Shown in pieces: positions 1 to 7,969 of a DNA stretch of 64,000 bases. This DNA is from Phycisphaeraceae bacterium (lineage in GTDB: Bacteria > Planctomycetota > Phycisphaerae > Phycisphaerales > UBA1924). A program made the position numbers and the translations under genes. The notes beneath the pieces are model-generated. The model saw only the letters and a list, made by a program, of their open reading frames with translations, had not been told where the DNA came from and ran no database searches. Location: contig JAHBXF010000002.1 of the NCBI GenBank assembly GCA_019636615.1, positions 1,490,001 through 1,554,000 on the forward strand, written 5' to 3'. Every line of letters begins with the position of its first letter. The first letter of the stretch is position 1.

Positions 1-1991
1 GCGAACCGCAGACCGTTGTCGACGCTGGCGTCCAGCAGACGCTTGGTGTTGCGAGCGGTCTGCTCGGTGGCGCTGGCGGTGCGCTCGGCGGCGTCGCCGC
101 CCGTGCCCAGACCGGAGACGGCCGCCGCACTGAACGTCCCTGTGACGCTGATGCCCTTGCCGATGGCCGCACCGAGGCCCGACAGGCGATCCTCGAAGTC
201 GGCCAGCAGATCCCGCTGTGGCCGACCTGGCCCTTTCTCCGCGTCGGCGGCCTCGCGCTTCTTGCGAGCCTCCTCGATCGCGGCCGCGAGCTTCTGCTTC
301 GCGGCGTCGAGCGCCGACTGTGACTCGGCGAGCCCGGCCTCGGTGTCCTTGCGCAGCGCTTCCTGAGCGTTCTCGAAGTCCTGGCCGATCGCGGCCAGCG
401 TCGCCTCGTGCATCGCCGCCGCATCGCGGCGCTGCTGCTCCCGCTGATTCTCGCGGGCGGTCACGGACTGCTGCGCGGCGTTCTCCAGCTCGACCAGTCG
501 GGACTCGAGCTGCTGGTCCACCGCCTTCTTGGCGGCTTCAACATCGAGCCCGTCATCGAACAGCCCCTGGATCTCCAGCATCCGCTTGGCGACCCACGAC
601 GACGCCTCCTCCCAGATCATCTGGAAGCCGGTGGCGAAGTTGGTCCATGTCTTTGACAGGAAGGCGGTCGTCTCGATCCACGCGACCTCGAGTGCGTGGA
701 ACATGATCTCCGCGGCGGCGAGCGCCCCGTACCACATCGAGTAGGCCGTGGAGACGAAGAACTCCTTCGCGCCCAGCCACGCCTTGTTGAGCGCCGCGAC
801 GCCCTGCTGCCAGATGACCTTGAGCGACAGCCACAGGATCTCAGCTGCGAGTGCGATGTCGCCGGCGGCGAGGGCGTCGGAGATGCCGCCCACCACCTTG
901 CCGACCCAGTCACGCAGCTCGATGAACTTCTGCGCGAGCCACGACAGCGCCTCGCCACCAGCGCCGGTGACGACCAGCAGTGTGCCGCCGAGCGCCACGA
1001 TCGCGGCGATGGTCAGACCAACCGGCGTGAGGATCGCCCCGATTGCGGCCCCGATCAGACTGAACGCCGTCCCGATCCCGCCGATGACGGCGGCCACGAT
1101 GCCGAGCGCCGCGCCGATGCCCGAGATGATGTAGCCCAGGCCGACGATCGCGATCCCCGCGACGGCGACCGCCGCCGCAACCTTGAGCGCCCAGACCACC
1201 GTTTCCTTGTTTGCCTTCACCCACGCCGTAGCGCTCACGACGATCCGCGTGATCCGCTCGGTCAGGTCCTTGATGGTGGGTGCCAGTGCCCCACCAATGG
1301 TGAAGACGCCCTGCTTGAGCACCTTCCAGAGCGTGCCCAGCGCGTCGTTGAGTTCGGCGGCATCTCGGGCGGTCTCCGTGCTCACCGTCAGCCCGAGTTT
1401 GCGGGCCTGCTCCTGCATCTCGTTGATCCCGGCGGCTCCATCGGCCATGAGCGGCAGGAGCTTGGTCCCGGCTTTACCGAAGAGCTCCATCGCCATCGCG
1501 GCTCGTAGCGCCGGGTCTTGGATCTGTGAGATCCGATCGGCCAGGAGTTTGAACTGCTCGTCGGGGGAGAGCTTGGCGAGGTCTTGCACCGTCAGGCCGA
1601 GCCGACCGAGGGCTTCATTCGCCCCTTTAGAACCCTGCGACGCCTCCGTCAGCGTCTTCTGCATGACGCGCAGACCGTTCTCCAGAGTCTCCATGTCTGT
1701 CCCGGAGAGGTCGGCGGCGTAACCGAGCTCCGACAGGGCCTCAACGCTCACGCCCGTGCGAGCACTCATCTTGTCGAGCGCATCGCCGGAGTCACTGAAC
1801 GCCTTCGCGGTTCCGAGCAGCGCCGTGATCGCGGCGACACCGATGCCCGCCATCTTCGTGCCGATGGACCGCAGCCCCGCACCGAAGGCTTCGAGCTTCT
1901 TCTGGGCCGCCTTCAGCCCGGCCGACAGCTTGTCGCTGACGCCCAGCTCAATGAAGGCTCGCCCGGCTCGGATGCCCCGCGTATCGGCCAC
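1..1991 (-). CDS. Phage tail tape measure protein (partial, 3' end beyond the window)
   Basis: The tape measure protein sets tail length and lies in the tail lumen. About 663 codons are open without a stop from a GTG at 1991 to the window edge. The N-terminal half is TP901-like: an Ala/Lys-rich coiled segment, then 'ALSELGYAADLSGTD' and 'LELFGKAGTKLLPLM', a pattern typical of tape measures. The middle holds a long Gly/Ala/Ile-rich hydrophobic stretch (encoded roughly by 1180-960), as expected for the membrane-active part, and then long Gln/Glu/Arg coiled coil. An in-frame TTG lies 6 nt upstream. The start is 6 nt after the stop of the preceding gene. It is the last structural gene visible. 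The family call is firm; the total length is unknown. Confidence 0.85.
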   Translation of the reverse strand, partial: MADTRGIRAGRAFIELGVSDKLSAGLKAAQKKLEAFGAGLRSIGTKMAGIGVAAITALLGTAKAFSDSGDALDKMSARTGVSVEALSELGYAADLSGTDMETLENGLRVMQKTLTEASQGSKGANEALGRLGLTVQDLAKLSPDEQFKLLADRISQIQDPALRAAMAMELFGKAGTKLLPLMADGAAGINEMQEQARKLGLTVSTETARDAAELNDALGTLWKVLKQGVFTIGGALAPTIKDLTERITRIVVSATAWVKANKETVVWALKVAAAVAVAGIAIVGLGYIISGIGAALGIVAAVIGGIGTAFSLIGAAIGAILTPVGLTIAAIVALGGTLLVVTGAGGEALSWLAQKFIELRDWVGKVVGGISDALAAGDIALAAEILWLSLKVIWQQGVAALNKAWLGAKEFFVSTAYSMWYGALAAAEIMFHALEVAWIETTAFLSKTWTNFATGFQMIWEEASSWVAKRMLEIQGLFDDGLDVEAAKKAVDQQLESRLVELENAAQQSVTARENQREQQRRDAAAMHEATLAAIGQDFENAQEALRKDTEAGLAESQSALDAAKQKLAAAIEEARKKREAADAEKGPGRPQRDLLADFEDRLSGLGAAIGKGISVTGTFSAAAVSGLGTGGDAAERTASATEQTARNTKRLLDASVDNGLRF

Positions 1992-1997
1992 GTTCAA

Positions 1998-2435
1998 TCA
2001 CCCTTTCTTGATCGAGTTCCGCCACAAGAGCGGCAGGTTGGGCCGCTCCCTTTCCAGCGCCGGGGCCATGTACGGCCGCGGCGCGATCTTGACCTTCTGC
2101 GATGTGAGCTTGCCGCCGCGCCTGCGGAACACGACGGTGTCGCCGCCGTACTCCAGCACACTTGGTGCCTCGCTCTTCTTGAATCCCACCGGCCCGACGA
2201 CCACCGAGTCGTTGGGCTTGTCGTACCCAAAGAGGATCAGCCGACGCAGGCTGCCCTCGTGCGAATAGGGCGGGGCCCCGGGAGGAGCCGACCCCTTGCG
2301 CTTGCGGATGCTCGTCTTCGCTGCCGTGCGGATGAACGCGCCGGCCTTGCTGAGCACCTTCCGCTTGGCGTTGTCGACCGCCGCCATGACGACGTGGCGG
2401 TCGAAGAACATGTCCTTGATCCGCATGGTGATCAC
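1998..2435 (-). CDS. HK97 gp10-like tail completion/minor tail protein
   Basis: A 145-residue basic protein. The visible pattern is an N-terminal helix, then 'SAPPGAPPYSHEG', 'SVVVGPVGF', 'VLEYGG' and near the C-terminus 'RPYMAPALER'. The Arg-Pro-x-Met/Leu-x-Pro-Ala ending is characteristic of HK97 gp10-type tail completion proteins. The GTG start at 2435 overlaps the TGA of the upstream gene (GTGA), which supports translational coupling; an ATG three codons later (2426) is the alternative. Such proteins usually sit before the tail tube gene, whereas here the gene lies between the tail chaperone and the tape measure. The function is inferred from motif and context. Confidence 0.6.
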   Translation of the reverse strand: MITMRIKDMFFDRHVVMAAVDNAKRKVLSKAGAFIRTAAKTSIRKRKGSAPPGAPPYSHEGSLRRLILFGYDKPNDSVVVGPVGFKKSEAPSVLEYGGDTVVFRRRGGKLTSQKVKIAPRPYMAPALERERPNLPLLWRNSIKKG

Positions 2436-2923
2436 GCACCACTCCCAGCCGGACCGCCATTCCCGCCGCCGGTGCCAGCGAGACCGCTGCCCTTTTCCAG
2501 GCCCTTGTTGAACGACGCCTCCTTCTCCTTGCGGAGACGACCCGACCCGATGAACAGACCAACGATGCCGGTGAGCGCGGGCAGCGCCGGCCCGAGCACG
2601 GGCAGGCCCGCGACGGTCGGGCCCACGGTGTCGAGGGCCGAGAGCGTGAGCTGGCCGAGCAGCCCTCGGATCTCGCCGGCCTTCTCGATGTTGCCTTTCC
2701 ATTGCGCCCCGGTCGTCTGCGTGAGGTTGAACCAGTTCTGGTACTCAACCTCGGCCTCGTTGAGGCTCAGCGTCGACGGCAGGCCGGTGGTCTGCTGGAT
2801 CGTGTTGGGCGTCTTGACCTTGACGATGTCGCCAAGGTCGAGGCCGGCGCATGACGCGAGCACGAGCGCCAGCAGGATCAGGGCACCGATGTAGACGTAG
2901 TGGCGGGTCGAAAGGCTCTTCAT
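2432..2923 (-). CDS. Predicted lipoprotein inside the tail operon
   Basis: A 163-residue protein with a clear lipoprotein signal: a short basic N-terminus, a hydrophobic core (about residues 10-23) and the lipobox 'LASC' with Cys near residue 25. A second hydrophobic Gly/Leu/Val-rich segment (about residues 97-125) is followed by a basic Lys/Arg/Glu patch and a Gly-rich tail. The start ATG overlaps the upstream TGA (ATGA). I do not recognise a family. A lipoprotein between the tail chaperone and tape measure genes is unusual; it could act in lysis, in superinfection exclusion or as a virion accessory, but the sequence does not decide. Confidence 0.65.
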   Translation of the reverse strand: MKSLSTRHYVYIGALILLALVLASCAGLDLGDIVKVKTPNTIQQTTGLPSTLSLNEAEVEYQNWFNLTQTTGAQWKGNIEKAGEIRGLLGQLTLSALDTVGPTVAGLPVLGPALPALTGIVGLFIGSGRLRKEKEASFNKGLEKGSGLAGTGGGNGGPAGSGA

Positions 2924-3165
2924 GCGCGAGTCTCCTTGGCGACCTCCGGCATGCGGCGGTCGATGAACACGTCTTTGAGGACCGACACGTCAACCTTGAC
3001 GGGCCGGGCGGGCTTGTTGAATGGATCGAAGTCGGCGGGCTTGAGCAGGCGGGATCGCTTGGGATCGCGGGCGGTGTTGGCCACCACGGACATGACGGCG
3101 GCGGCGATCGACCAGTCGTGGCGCTGGCGGCCGTCGAGCATGGCGACCAACTCCCGCAGCGTCAG
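2920..3165 (-). CDS. Tail assembly chaperone C-terminal extension made by -1 frameshift (lambda T-like)
   Basis: This frame has no convincing start of its own. Read from the slip point at 3165 it adds 81 residues beginning 'LTLRELVAMLDGRQRHDW', a pattern typical of the T part of lambda G/GT-type chaperones. It lies in the -1 frame relative to the upstream chaperone ORF and stays open upstream through the overlap. Slippage on the GGGCCCC heptamer (3171-3165) would give a 249-residue fusion. An in-frame TTG (3150) or ATG (3141) has only a weak GGGAG upstream, so independent translation is less likely. The gene ends in an ATGA overlap with the lipoprotein gene. Confidence 0.75.
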   Translation of the reverse strand: MTLRELVAMLDGRQRHDWSIAAAVMSVVANTARDPKRSRLLKPADFDPFNKPARPVKVDVSVLKDVFIDRRMPEVAKETRA

Positions 3166-3668
3166 GGGCCCGGGGTCGAGGCCGACGGCTCCGGCGCACT
3201 GGTAGACGAACTTCCAGGCGTCAGCGGCTCGGGGACCATCCGGTTCACGAGCTTGTCCAGCTCGCTCTCGCTGGTCAGCGTCTCTATGCGCTTCTCCGTC
3301 AGGTCGCGGGCCTTCTCCATCACGCGGTTGGTGGCCTGGAGCACCCGCCCGAGGTTGGCCCGGTCCCTCGGGCTCGGGCAGAAACTGATGAGTTCATCCA
3401 GCAACGCCTGCGTGGCGGCCTCGATGGCGTCGCCCGCCATCGCCTTGCCGAACTCCTCATCCGAGACCTTGGCGGCATCCGTCTCGGGCTTGCAGACGGC
3501 GTAGACCACGTCGCACAAGAGGACGGGGTCGCGGATGAACTTCTCGATGAGCGTCCCTTCGATGACCTGCATGAGGTCGACGCCCGTGAGCCCGCGCACG
3601 CGTTTGAGCGTGGCGACATTGATGTCCACCGTCCAGATCCGACCCGCGTTGTCCTTGAACTGCCGCAT
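3162..3668 (-). CDS. Tail assembly chaperone (lambda G-like)
   Basis: A 168-residue protein immediately after the tail tube gene and before the tape measure, the canonical position of the G chaperone, which keeps the tape measure soluble for tube assembly. It starts at ATG 3668 behind GGAGG. The N-terminus is a compact domain ('FKDNAGRIWTVDINVATLKRV') and the C-terminus a Ser/Thr/Pro-rich linker ending Pro-Gly-Pro right at the TGA. That linker and the slippery heptamer at the stop are what is expected when a fraction of ribosomes continues into the T domain. No enzymatic motif is seen. Confidence 0.75.
   Translation of the reverse strand: MRQFKDNAGRIWTVDINVATLKRVRGLTGVDLMQVIEGTLIEKFIRDPVLLCDVVYAVCKPETDAAKVSDEEFGKAMAGDAIEAATQALLDELISFCPSPRDRANLGRVLQATNRVMEKARDLTEKRIETLTSESELDKLVNRMVPEPLTPGSSSTSAPEPSASTPGP
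3165..3171 (-). promoter_or_regulatory. Programmed -1 ribosomal frameshift site GGGCCCC
   Basis: On the minus strand the codons read CCG GGC CCC TGA, so the heptamer G GGC CCC fits X XXY YYZ exactly: after a -1 slip both the Gly and Pro tRNAs re-pair fully at the first two positions. The A-site Pro codon is followed at once by the zero-frame TGA, which favours slippage. The -1 frame then runs into the T-like domain. Confidence 0.8.
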
Positions 3669-3682
3669 CCGTGCCTCCGTGT

Positions 3683-4111
3683 TTAGCTGCCGATCCATGA
3701 GGGCGCCGTGGTCGAGTAGGTCACCTTCGCCGTCACCGAGACCGTGATGGCCTCCTCGAGGGCCTCGCTGCGGCTGAAGTTGGTGATCGAGAAGTCCGCC
3801 TGCAGGCCCTGGCCCGCGGCCGCGTCGAGGATCTGCAGGCCGATGGGGTCGTTGTTGAAGAAGGCGTTCTTGATGGCGGTGAACCCGGCGTCGCCCGTGT
3901 CCCAGACCATCTCGAACTCGACACTCGCCTCCTTGAGCGTGGCGACCGTCGCCCGCCAGCCGTTGTTGGCTCGCGTGGTGACGTCCGCCTCGCCCGCTTC
4001 GAGGTTGAGCGTCACGTCCCGCGTGTTGCCCAGCGCCGTCCACGCACCCGCGCCGCCCTGACCGCCGACCTTGTACTTGAGGGCGGCCTCCATGCCGAGC
4101 TTGATTGCCAT
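3683..4111 (-). CDS. Major tail tube protein
   Basis: A 142-residue protein beginning 'MAIKLGMEAALKYKVGG' and containing 'LGNTRDVTLNLEAGEADVTTRAN', 'VEFEMVWDTGDAGFTAIKNAF' and a Thr/Val-rich beta-strand C-terminus. This beta-sandwich pattern, with an early 'NTRDVTL' strand followed by a 'TRANNGWRA' turn, matches TP901-1/Mu-like tail tube proteins. It sits directly upstream of the G/GT chaperone pair, the conserved order in long-tailed phages. A good ribosome site precedes ATG 4111. Confidence 0.75.
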   Translation of the reverse strand: MAIKLGMEAALKYKVGGQGGAGAWTALGNTRDVTLNLEAGEADVTTRANNGWRATVATLKEASVEFEMVWDTGDAGFTAIKNAFFNNDPIGLQILDAAAGQGLQADFSITNFSRSEALEEAITVSVTAKVTYSTTAPSWIGS

Positions 4112-4123
4112 CGCTGACTCCTT

Positions 4124-4381
4124 TCACTCGGCGCTGTGGCCGACCACAAAGACCATCTCGCCCGCCTTGCTCTTGACCAGAATGTCCGCCAGGTTGACCC
4201 GTTCGAAGTAGTACTGCGTGCCCGGCGCGACATCGATCGGGTCCGTCTTGCCGTCCGAGAGCAGCAGGTCCTGCGTGTTCTTGTGCGACGCGGTGAGCGT
4301 GAAGGTGGCGATGGTCTTCTGCGTCGCCAGCGGCTTGAGTTCGTCGGTCATGGCCACGCCGAAGATGATCGTGTTGCGCAT
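4124..4381 (-). CDS. Small phage structural protein, function unknown
   Basis: An 85-residue protein starting MRNTIIFGVAMTDELK, between the tail terminator-like gene and the tail tube gene. It is rich in beta strands (alternating Thr/Phe/Val) with no signal, membrane segment or catalytic motif. Its position suggests a tail or head-tail component. The ATG at 4381 is two bases from the stop of the upstream gene. No family is recognised. Confidence 0.55.
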   Translation of the reverse strand: MRNTIIFGVAMTDELKPLATQKTIATFTLTASHKNTQDLLLSDGKTDPIDVAPGTQYYFERVNLADILVKSKAGEMVFVVGHSAE

Positions 4382-4383
4382 GG

Positions 4384-4815
4384 CTACCTCCGCTCCCGGT
4401 AGGTGACGCTCAGGACGCTCGTGAACACCCGGTGCTGCTCGAGCGCTTCGCTCGACACCACCGGTTCGTTGCTGATCCCAACCCACGCCGCGTCGGGGAA
4501 GCCCTCCAGCCGCTTGAACCGCAGGTGATCCGCGATCGCCTCCACCAGCACGAGCAGTTCGTCGATCGCCGCGTCCGCCCCATCGGCGGGGAGCTTCTTC
4601 TGCACGCCGACATCCACGACGTACTCGATGGCCAGGCTGTCTCGCGTCACCGGCGACATCTGCAGCGTGCGGGGAACCACCGAGACCCGCAGGTCTTTGA
4701 GGTCTTCCAGCGTGAACGCGGGCTGGTACATGCGGACGGCCGTGACCGGCTGCCCGAACGACCCGGCGCTCACGTGCGCCGCGACGGCGTCGGCAATGGC
4801 GGTAATGGTGCTCAA
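4384..4815 (-). CDS. Tail terminator / minor capsid-like protein
   Basis: A 143-residue protein starting MSTITAIADAVAAHV. It has an N-terminal helix, a beta region 'LEDLKDLRVSVVPRT', the strand-turn 'SLAIEYVVDVGVQKK', a helical 'AIDELLVLVEAIADHL', and ends 'FTSVLSVTYRERR'. This alternating layout and the C-terminal strand resemble gpU/tail terminator proteins, which cap the tail tube and set the head-tail joint. Its position just before the tube gene agrees. It overlaps the upstream gene by 4 bp (ATGA). The exact family is uncertain. Confidence 0.55.
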   Translation of the reverse strand: MSTITAIADAVAAHVSAGSFGQPVTAVRMYQPAFTLEDLKDLRVSVVPRTLQMSPVTRDSLAIEYVVDVGVQKKLPADGADAAIDELLVLVEAIADHLRFKRLEGFPDAAWVGISNEPVVSSEALEQHRVFTSVLSVTYRERR

Positions 4816-5105
4816 GGGCCGCCTCCGATCACAGGCGAGCCCGTCGTTGGCGCGCTCTGGCGCGGCGAGTTGGAAGTCAGCCCGGAGAGCTTGCCCTCAA
4901 GGAACCAGATCTTGCGTTCCATCTCGGCGTACTGAGCGCGGATGCTGCGGGCCTCGCCGATGAACTCGTCGAGCCGCTTCTCCACCTGCTGGAGCTTGGT
5001 AGTCACCACGCCCCATTGGATGGTCATCGCGCCCGCCGCGAGCACGACGGTGACGACCACGCCGGCCCACCGAGCACTGCCGTTCTGTCCGTTGCCCTCT
5101 GCCAT
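4812..5105 (-). CDS. Small membrane-anchored coiled-coil protein
   Basis: A 97-residue protein with one N-terminal transmembrane helix ('WAGVVVTVVLAAGAMTIQW', about residues 13-31) followed by a charged coiled coil (about residues 36-75, 'LQQVEKRLDEFIGEARSIRA') and a Pro/Gly tail. The architecture resembles small phage membrane proteins such as i-spanin or holin accessory proteins, but it sits among head-tail genes rather than in a lysis cassette. The function is unknown. Confidence 0.55.
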   Translation of the reverse strand: MAEGNGQNGSARWAGVVVTVVLAAGAMTIQWGVVTTKLQQVEKRLDEFIGEARSIRAQYAEMERKIWFLEGKLSGLTSNSPRQSAPTTGSPVIGGGP

Positions 5106-5107
5106 CG

Positions 5108-5494
5108 TTACTCCGTTGCGATGTGCTTGGTGTGAATCCGAAGAACCCTGCGGTACGGGTCGCTGTAGCGCCAGGGCGGTTGTCCACCGGGGGCGTTGAC
5201 CTCGTACACGAACACGCTCGTACCAACCGTCTCTCGCACCTGGTCGCCCGCCTGCGGGAGGATCGGGCCAGCGCCCAGATCCAGTTCCGCCGTCCGCACG
5301 AGGAAGTCCCGCGACTCCACTCGGTGAATGAGCCCCGCCCCCCCAACGTCGTCGACCTGCTCGAACTCGGTCTTGCCGATGGTGGCCTGAACTTCCTTCT
5401 CGTCCGTGCCACGCCGGTAAAGGACCGGGCGGGAGAGGTGCTGGTGACGCTGGGCGTCGAGGAACGCCGCGCCGCGATCGAGCAGGTCACCCAC
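5108..5494 (-). CDS. Putative head-tail joining protein
   Basis: A 128-residue protein starting at GTG 5494 behind AAGGAG. The frame extends further upstream, but that part overlaps the next gene and is not plausible coding. The sequence reads 'GDLLDRGAAFLDAQRHQHLSRPVLYRRG', then beta-rich segments with 'SRDFLVRTAELDLGAG', 'PQAGDQVRE' and a C-terminal 'RRVLRIHTKHI'. This is the layout of small stopper or head-completion proteins, and the position (after capsid, before terminator and tube) fits. Family assignment rests on position plus fold impression. Confidence 0.5.
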   Translation of the reverse strand: MGDLLDRGAAFLDAQRHQHLSRPVLYRRGTDEKEVQATIGKTEFEQVDDVGGAGLIHRVESRDFLVRTAELDLGAGPILPQAGDQVRETVGTSVFVYEVNAPGGQPPWRYSDPYRRVLRIHTKHIATE

Positions 5495-5519
5495 GGGTGG
5501 CTCCTTGGGGGGCGTGGGG

Positions 5520-5861
5520 TTACTGCTGCAGCCGGATGCGTGCGGTCGCGTCGGCATCGGCCGACGCACGCACGGCTTTGCCGATGAGCTTGTTCGCGCC
5601 GGCGGCCGCGTTCTTGGTGGCGACCTTGTTGGCCGCGTCCCAGTAGGCCAGCGTGCCGACGGTGAACGCCGTGCCCGCCCCGGCGGCCTTGGGGAAGTCG
5701 AAGACCCCCTGCACCGCCAGCGAGCCGAACTGGCCCGCCTTGAGATCGGAACGCGTTGTGCCGACCAGGTCGCCCTGCACGACGACGGTGCCCGCGGGGA
5801 TGTCCGCCGCCGCCGTGTAATCGATCGCCGCGCCATCCTGAACGAACTTCGTTGTGGACAC
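5520..5861 (-). CDS. DUF2190-family capsid-associated protein
   Basis: A 113-residue protein starting at GTG 5861, seven bases after a perfect AGGAGG. The sequence 'STTKFVQDGAAIDYTAAADIPAGTVVVQGDLVG', 'LAVQGVFDFPKA' and 'LAYWDAANKVAT' is a textbook DUF2190 pattern, a family usually encoded beside the major capsid gene and thought to act as decoration or cement. An in-frame ATG at 5936 overlaps the capsid stop (TAATG) and would add 25 Gly/Glu-rich residues; the strong ribosome site and the family start favour GTG 5861. Confidence 0.75.
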   Translation of the reverse strand: MSTTKFVQDGAAIDYTAAADIPAGTVVVQGDLVGTTRSDLKAGQFGSLAVQGVFDFPKAAGAGTAFTVGTLAYWDAANKVATKNAAAGANKLIGKAVRASADADATARIRLQQ

Positions 5862-5935
5862 GTGTGTACCTCCTGTGCCTGGCTCTCCGCCCGGCTCGAT
5901 GCCGATACCGCCCTCGAACTCGACCTGCTCCGGCA

Positions 5936-7969
5936 TTACGCCTCACCCTTGGCCTTCACGCCGCCGCGCGGATCCTGCAGCGCCACGCCGAAGTCGTGGT
6001 ACCCGCGCATCTGGATGCCCAGGCGGTTGAAGGTCTGCTCGGCGGTCTCGATGGTCGGCGACTCCTGGCCGTTGAGGAACGCCATCTCGACCACAGGCAG
6101 GTCGTTCGCGTCCGCCAGCAGGTACCACGCCTTGGTCGAGTTGCCGCCGAACTTCGGGTTGCCCAGGTAGCGGCTGACCTCGACGCGGAACTTGCCTTGG
6201 TGCGGATTGGTGAGCGGGTACTTCGCGCCGCCGGTATTGTCGCGCAGCTCCAGGCTCTTGAAGAGCTGGCTGCCCATCGCCGACAGCGCCGTGGGGACCA
6301 GCAGGATTTGCGGCAGGACCCCGATGGGCTTGCCGTCGGTGTCTACCTGATCCATGAAGGCCACTTCGGCCTTGGTCAGGCCATCGACCCCGAGCGCGGT
6401 GTCCGCGCCGGTGACGAAGTTCTTGTTAGCGGCGCTGAAGAACGCCGCGTTGTTCATGAACGCCGCCCAGAAGACCTCGTTGATCGTCTTGCCCGAGCCG
6501 GAGCCGAGCTTGCGCGGCACCGACGTAATCGCCCCGAGGTCGTCGTTGTAGATGTCGGTGCGGTCGATCGCCAGCATGAGCGCGTACGTGTCGGCCTTGT
6601 TGGAGTACGACTCCTCGCCCAGCGTCCCGTGCTTGATCTCGCCGCCGGGGGCGACCTTCTCGTACCCGTCGTTGCCGGTGAGCCGGTAGCTGGTGACGGT
6701 CTTGAAGTCCGTGACGCTGCGCACGGCGCAGATGTTCCGCCACGTGCGCTCGACGCTATAGAAGCCGTCGAGCAGGAATTTGTTGGCGACCGTCGAGAGG
6801 ATGCCCGCGATGCTGATCGTGCTGCCCCCGACCGACGCCTCGATGCCGCGGCCGAAGGCGGCGTCCATCACGCCCTGCCAGTCGCGGAACGTGCGCCCGG
6901 TGTAGCCGTTGGCCCATGCCGCGTGCAGCAGGAGCTCCTGCAGGCCCAGCGTGCGACCGAACGCGCGGCTGGCGGCCTCGAGGTCCCGCTCGTCGCAGTG
7001 CTTCTCCGGGCTCTCCATGCGCCCGGACAGGATGCACGCCGCCTCCAGCACCTTTTGGGTGACGGGGCCGCGCCCGTGGGACTGGATCCCAGGGGCCTCG
7101 GGAGGCTTGGGACGGCTGGCGCGGAGCACCTCCAGTTCCGTGCGCGTGGCGTCCCACCCGTCGCGGATCGCCTGCGACTCGATCTGCCCGTGCTGCCCGG
7201 CGCACAGACGCCGGATCGCGCTGATGCGGTCGGTCTCCGCGGCCATCTGGGCCCGCAGCTCCATGACCGGGGTGCTGGGACTGCTCGGCTCGGCCGGGCC
7301 AGTCGCAGGAGCGGCGGGAGCGGCCTGCACCGGCGTGGCTCCGGCGTCACCCGAGGCCGCGATGCTGGCGGTGGTGCTGCCGTCGGCACCGAGGTCGACG
7401 AAGCTGATCTCGCCCAGCGTCGACTTGCGGACGATGTTGAGCGGGCCCTGCATTTCGCGGCCGTTGACCGTGGCGGACTGGTTCTCGCGAAGAAACTCGA
7501 ACGCCTCGACGCTGGTGCCGACCGACGCCTGCCACGGGAACCCGTTGCGGGCCGAGGCCACGACCTCCTTGGCCGCGTGCGTGTCGCGGGAGACCACCCC
7601 GGACGCCACGAGCTTGCCGTCCTCGACGGTCACGGCGCTGGTGTGACCGACGCCGGCGGCGGCGTCGTGCCCGAAGCGAATCGGTCGGGACTGCGAGGGG
7701 ATCGCCAGGCCCGCCAGGTCGATCACCACCGGGTGCCGCCAGCCGGAGACCTTCATCGGGTTGCCGGTGTACGCGACCATCCGGAAACGCGGGAGCGCGG
7801 TGCCGCCACCGGCATCGCCGCCCGCCGCGGCGATGAACTCGAACTCGGCCTCGGCCGTGAGCGACAGGCTCTTGTGCGCCGCCGCGGGGGTGGACCCGGC
7901 GGCGTCGGCTGCCCTGTTGGCGCGGATCACGAGCGGATGGTCGTTGAAGGCGATGGTGTCAGACGGCAT
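5936..7969 (-). CDS. Prohead protease fused to major capsid protein
   Basis: A 677-residue fusion. Residues about 1-200 form an S78/Mu I-like maturation protease: a candidate His in 'RFGHDAAAG' and the nucleophile Ser in 'PWQASVGT', the strand expected for this family. An Ala/Pro linker (about 210-245) leads into a long helical scaffold-like segment and then the capsid domain (about 380-677; 'SVERTWRNICAVRSVTDFKT', 'ESYSNKADTYALMLAIDR', 'DLPVVEMAFLNGQESPTIE'), resembling Mu gpT/HK97-type capsid proteins. The protease would cut itself and the scaffold from the capsid. The ATG lies inside the portal gene's 3' end (11-bp overlap). No frameshift or internal stop is seen. Confidence 0.85.
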   Translation of the reverse strand: MPSDTIAFNDHPLVIRANRAADAAGSTPAAAHKSLSLTAEAEFEFIAAAGGDAGGGTALPRFRMVAYTGNPMKVSGWRHPVVIDLAGLAIPSQSRPIRFGHDAAAGVGHTSAVTVEDGKLVASGVVSRDTHAAKEVVASARNGFPWQASVGTSVEAFEFLRENQSATVNGREMQGPLNIVRKSTLGEISFVDLGADGSTTASIAASGDAGATPVQAAPAAPATGPAEPSSPSTPVMELRAQMAAETDRISAIRRLCAGQHGQIESQAIRDGWDATRTELEVLRASRPKPPEAPGIQSHGRGPVTQKVLEAACILSGRMESPEKHCDERDLEAASRAFGRTLGLQELLLHAAWANGYTGRTFRDWQGVMDAAFGRGIEASVGGSTISIAGILSTVANKFLLDGFYSVERTWRNICAVRSVTDFKTVTSYRLTGNDGYEKVAPGGEIKHGTLGEESYSNKADTYALMLAIDRTDIYNDDLGAITSVPRKLGSGSGKTINEVFWAAFMNNAAFFSAANKNFVTGADTALGVDGLTKAEVAFMDQVDTDGKPIGVLPQILLVPTALSAMGSQLFKSLELRDNTGGAKYPLTNPHQGKFRVEVSRYLGNPKFGGNSTKAWYLLADANDLPVVEMAFLNGQESPTIETAEQTFNRLGIQMRGYHDFGVALQDPRGGVKAKGEA

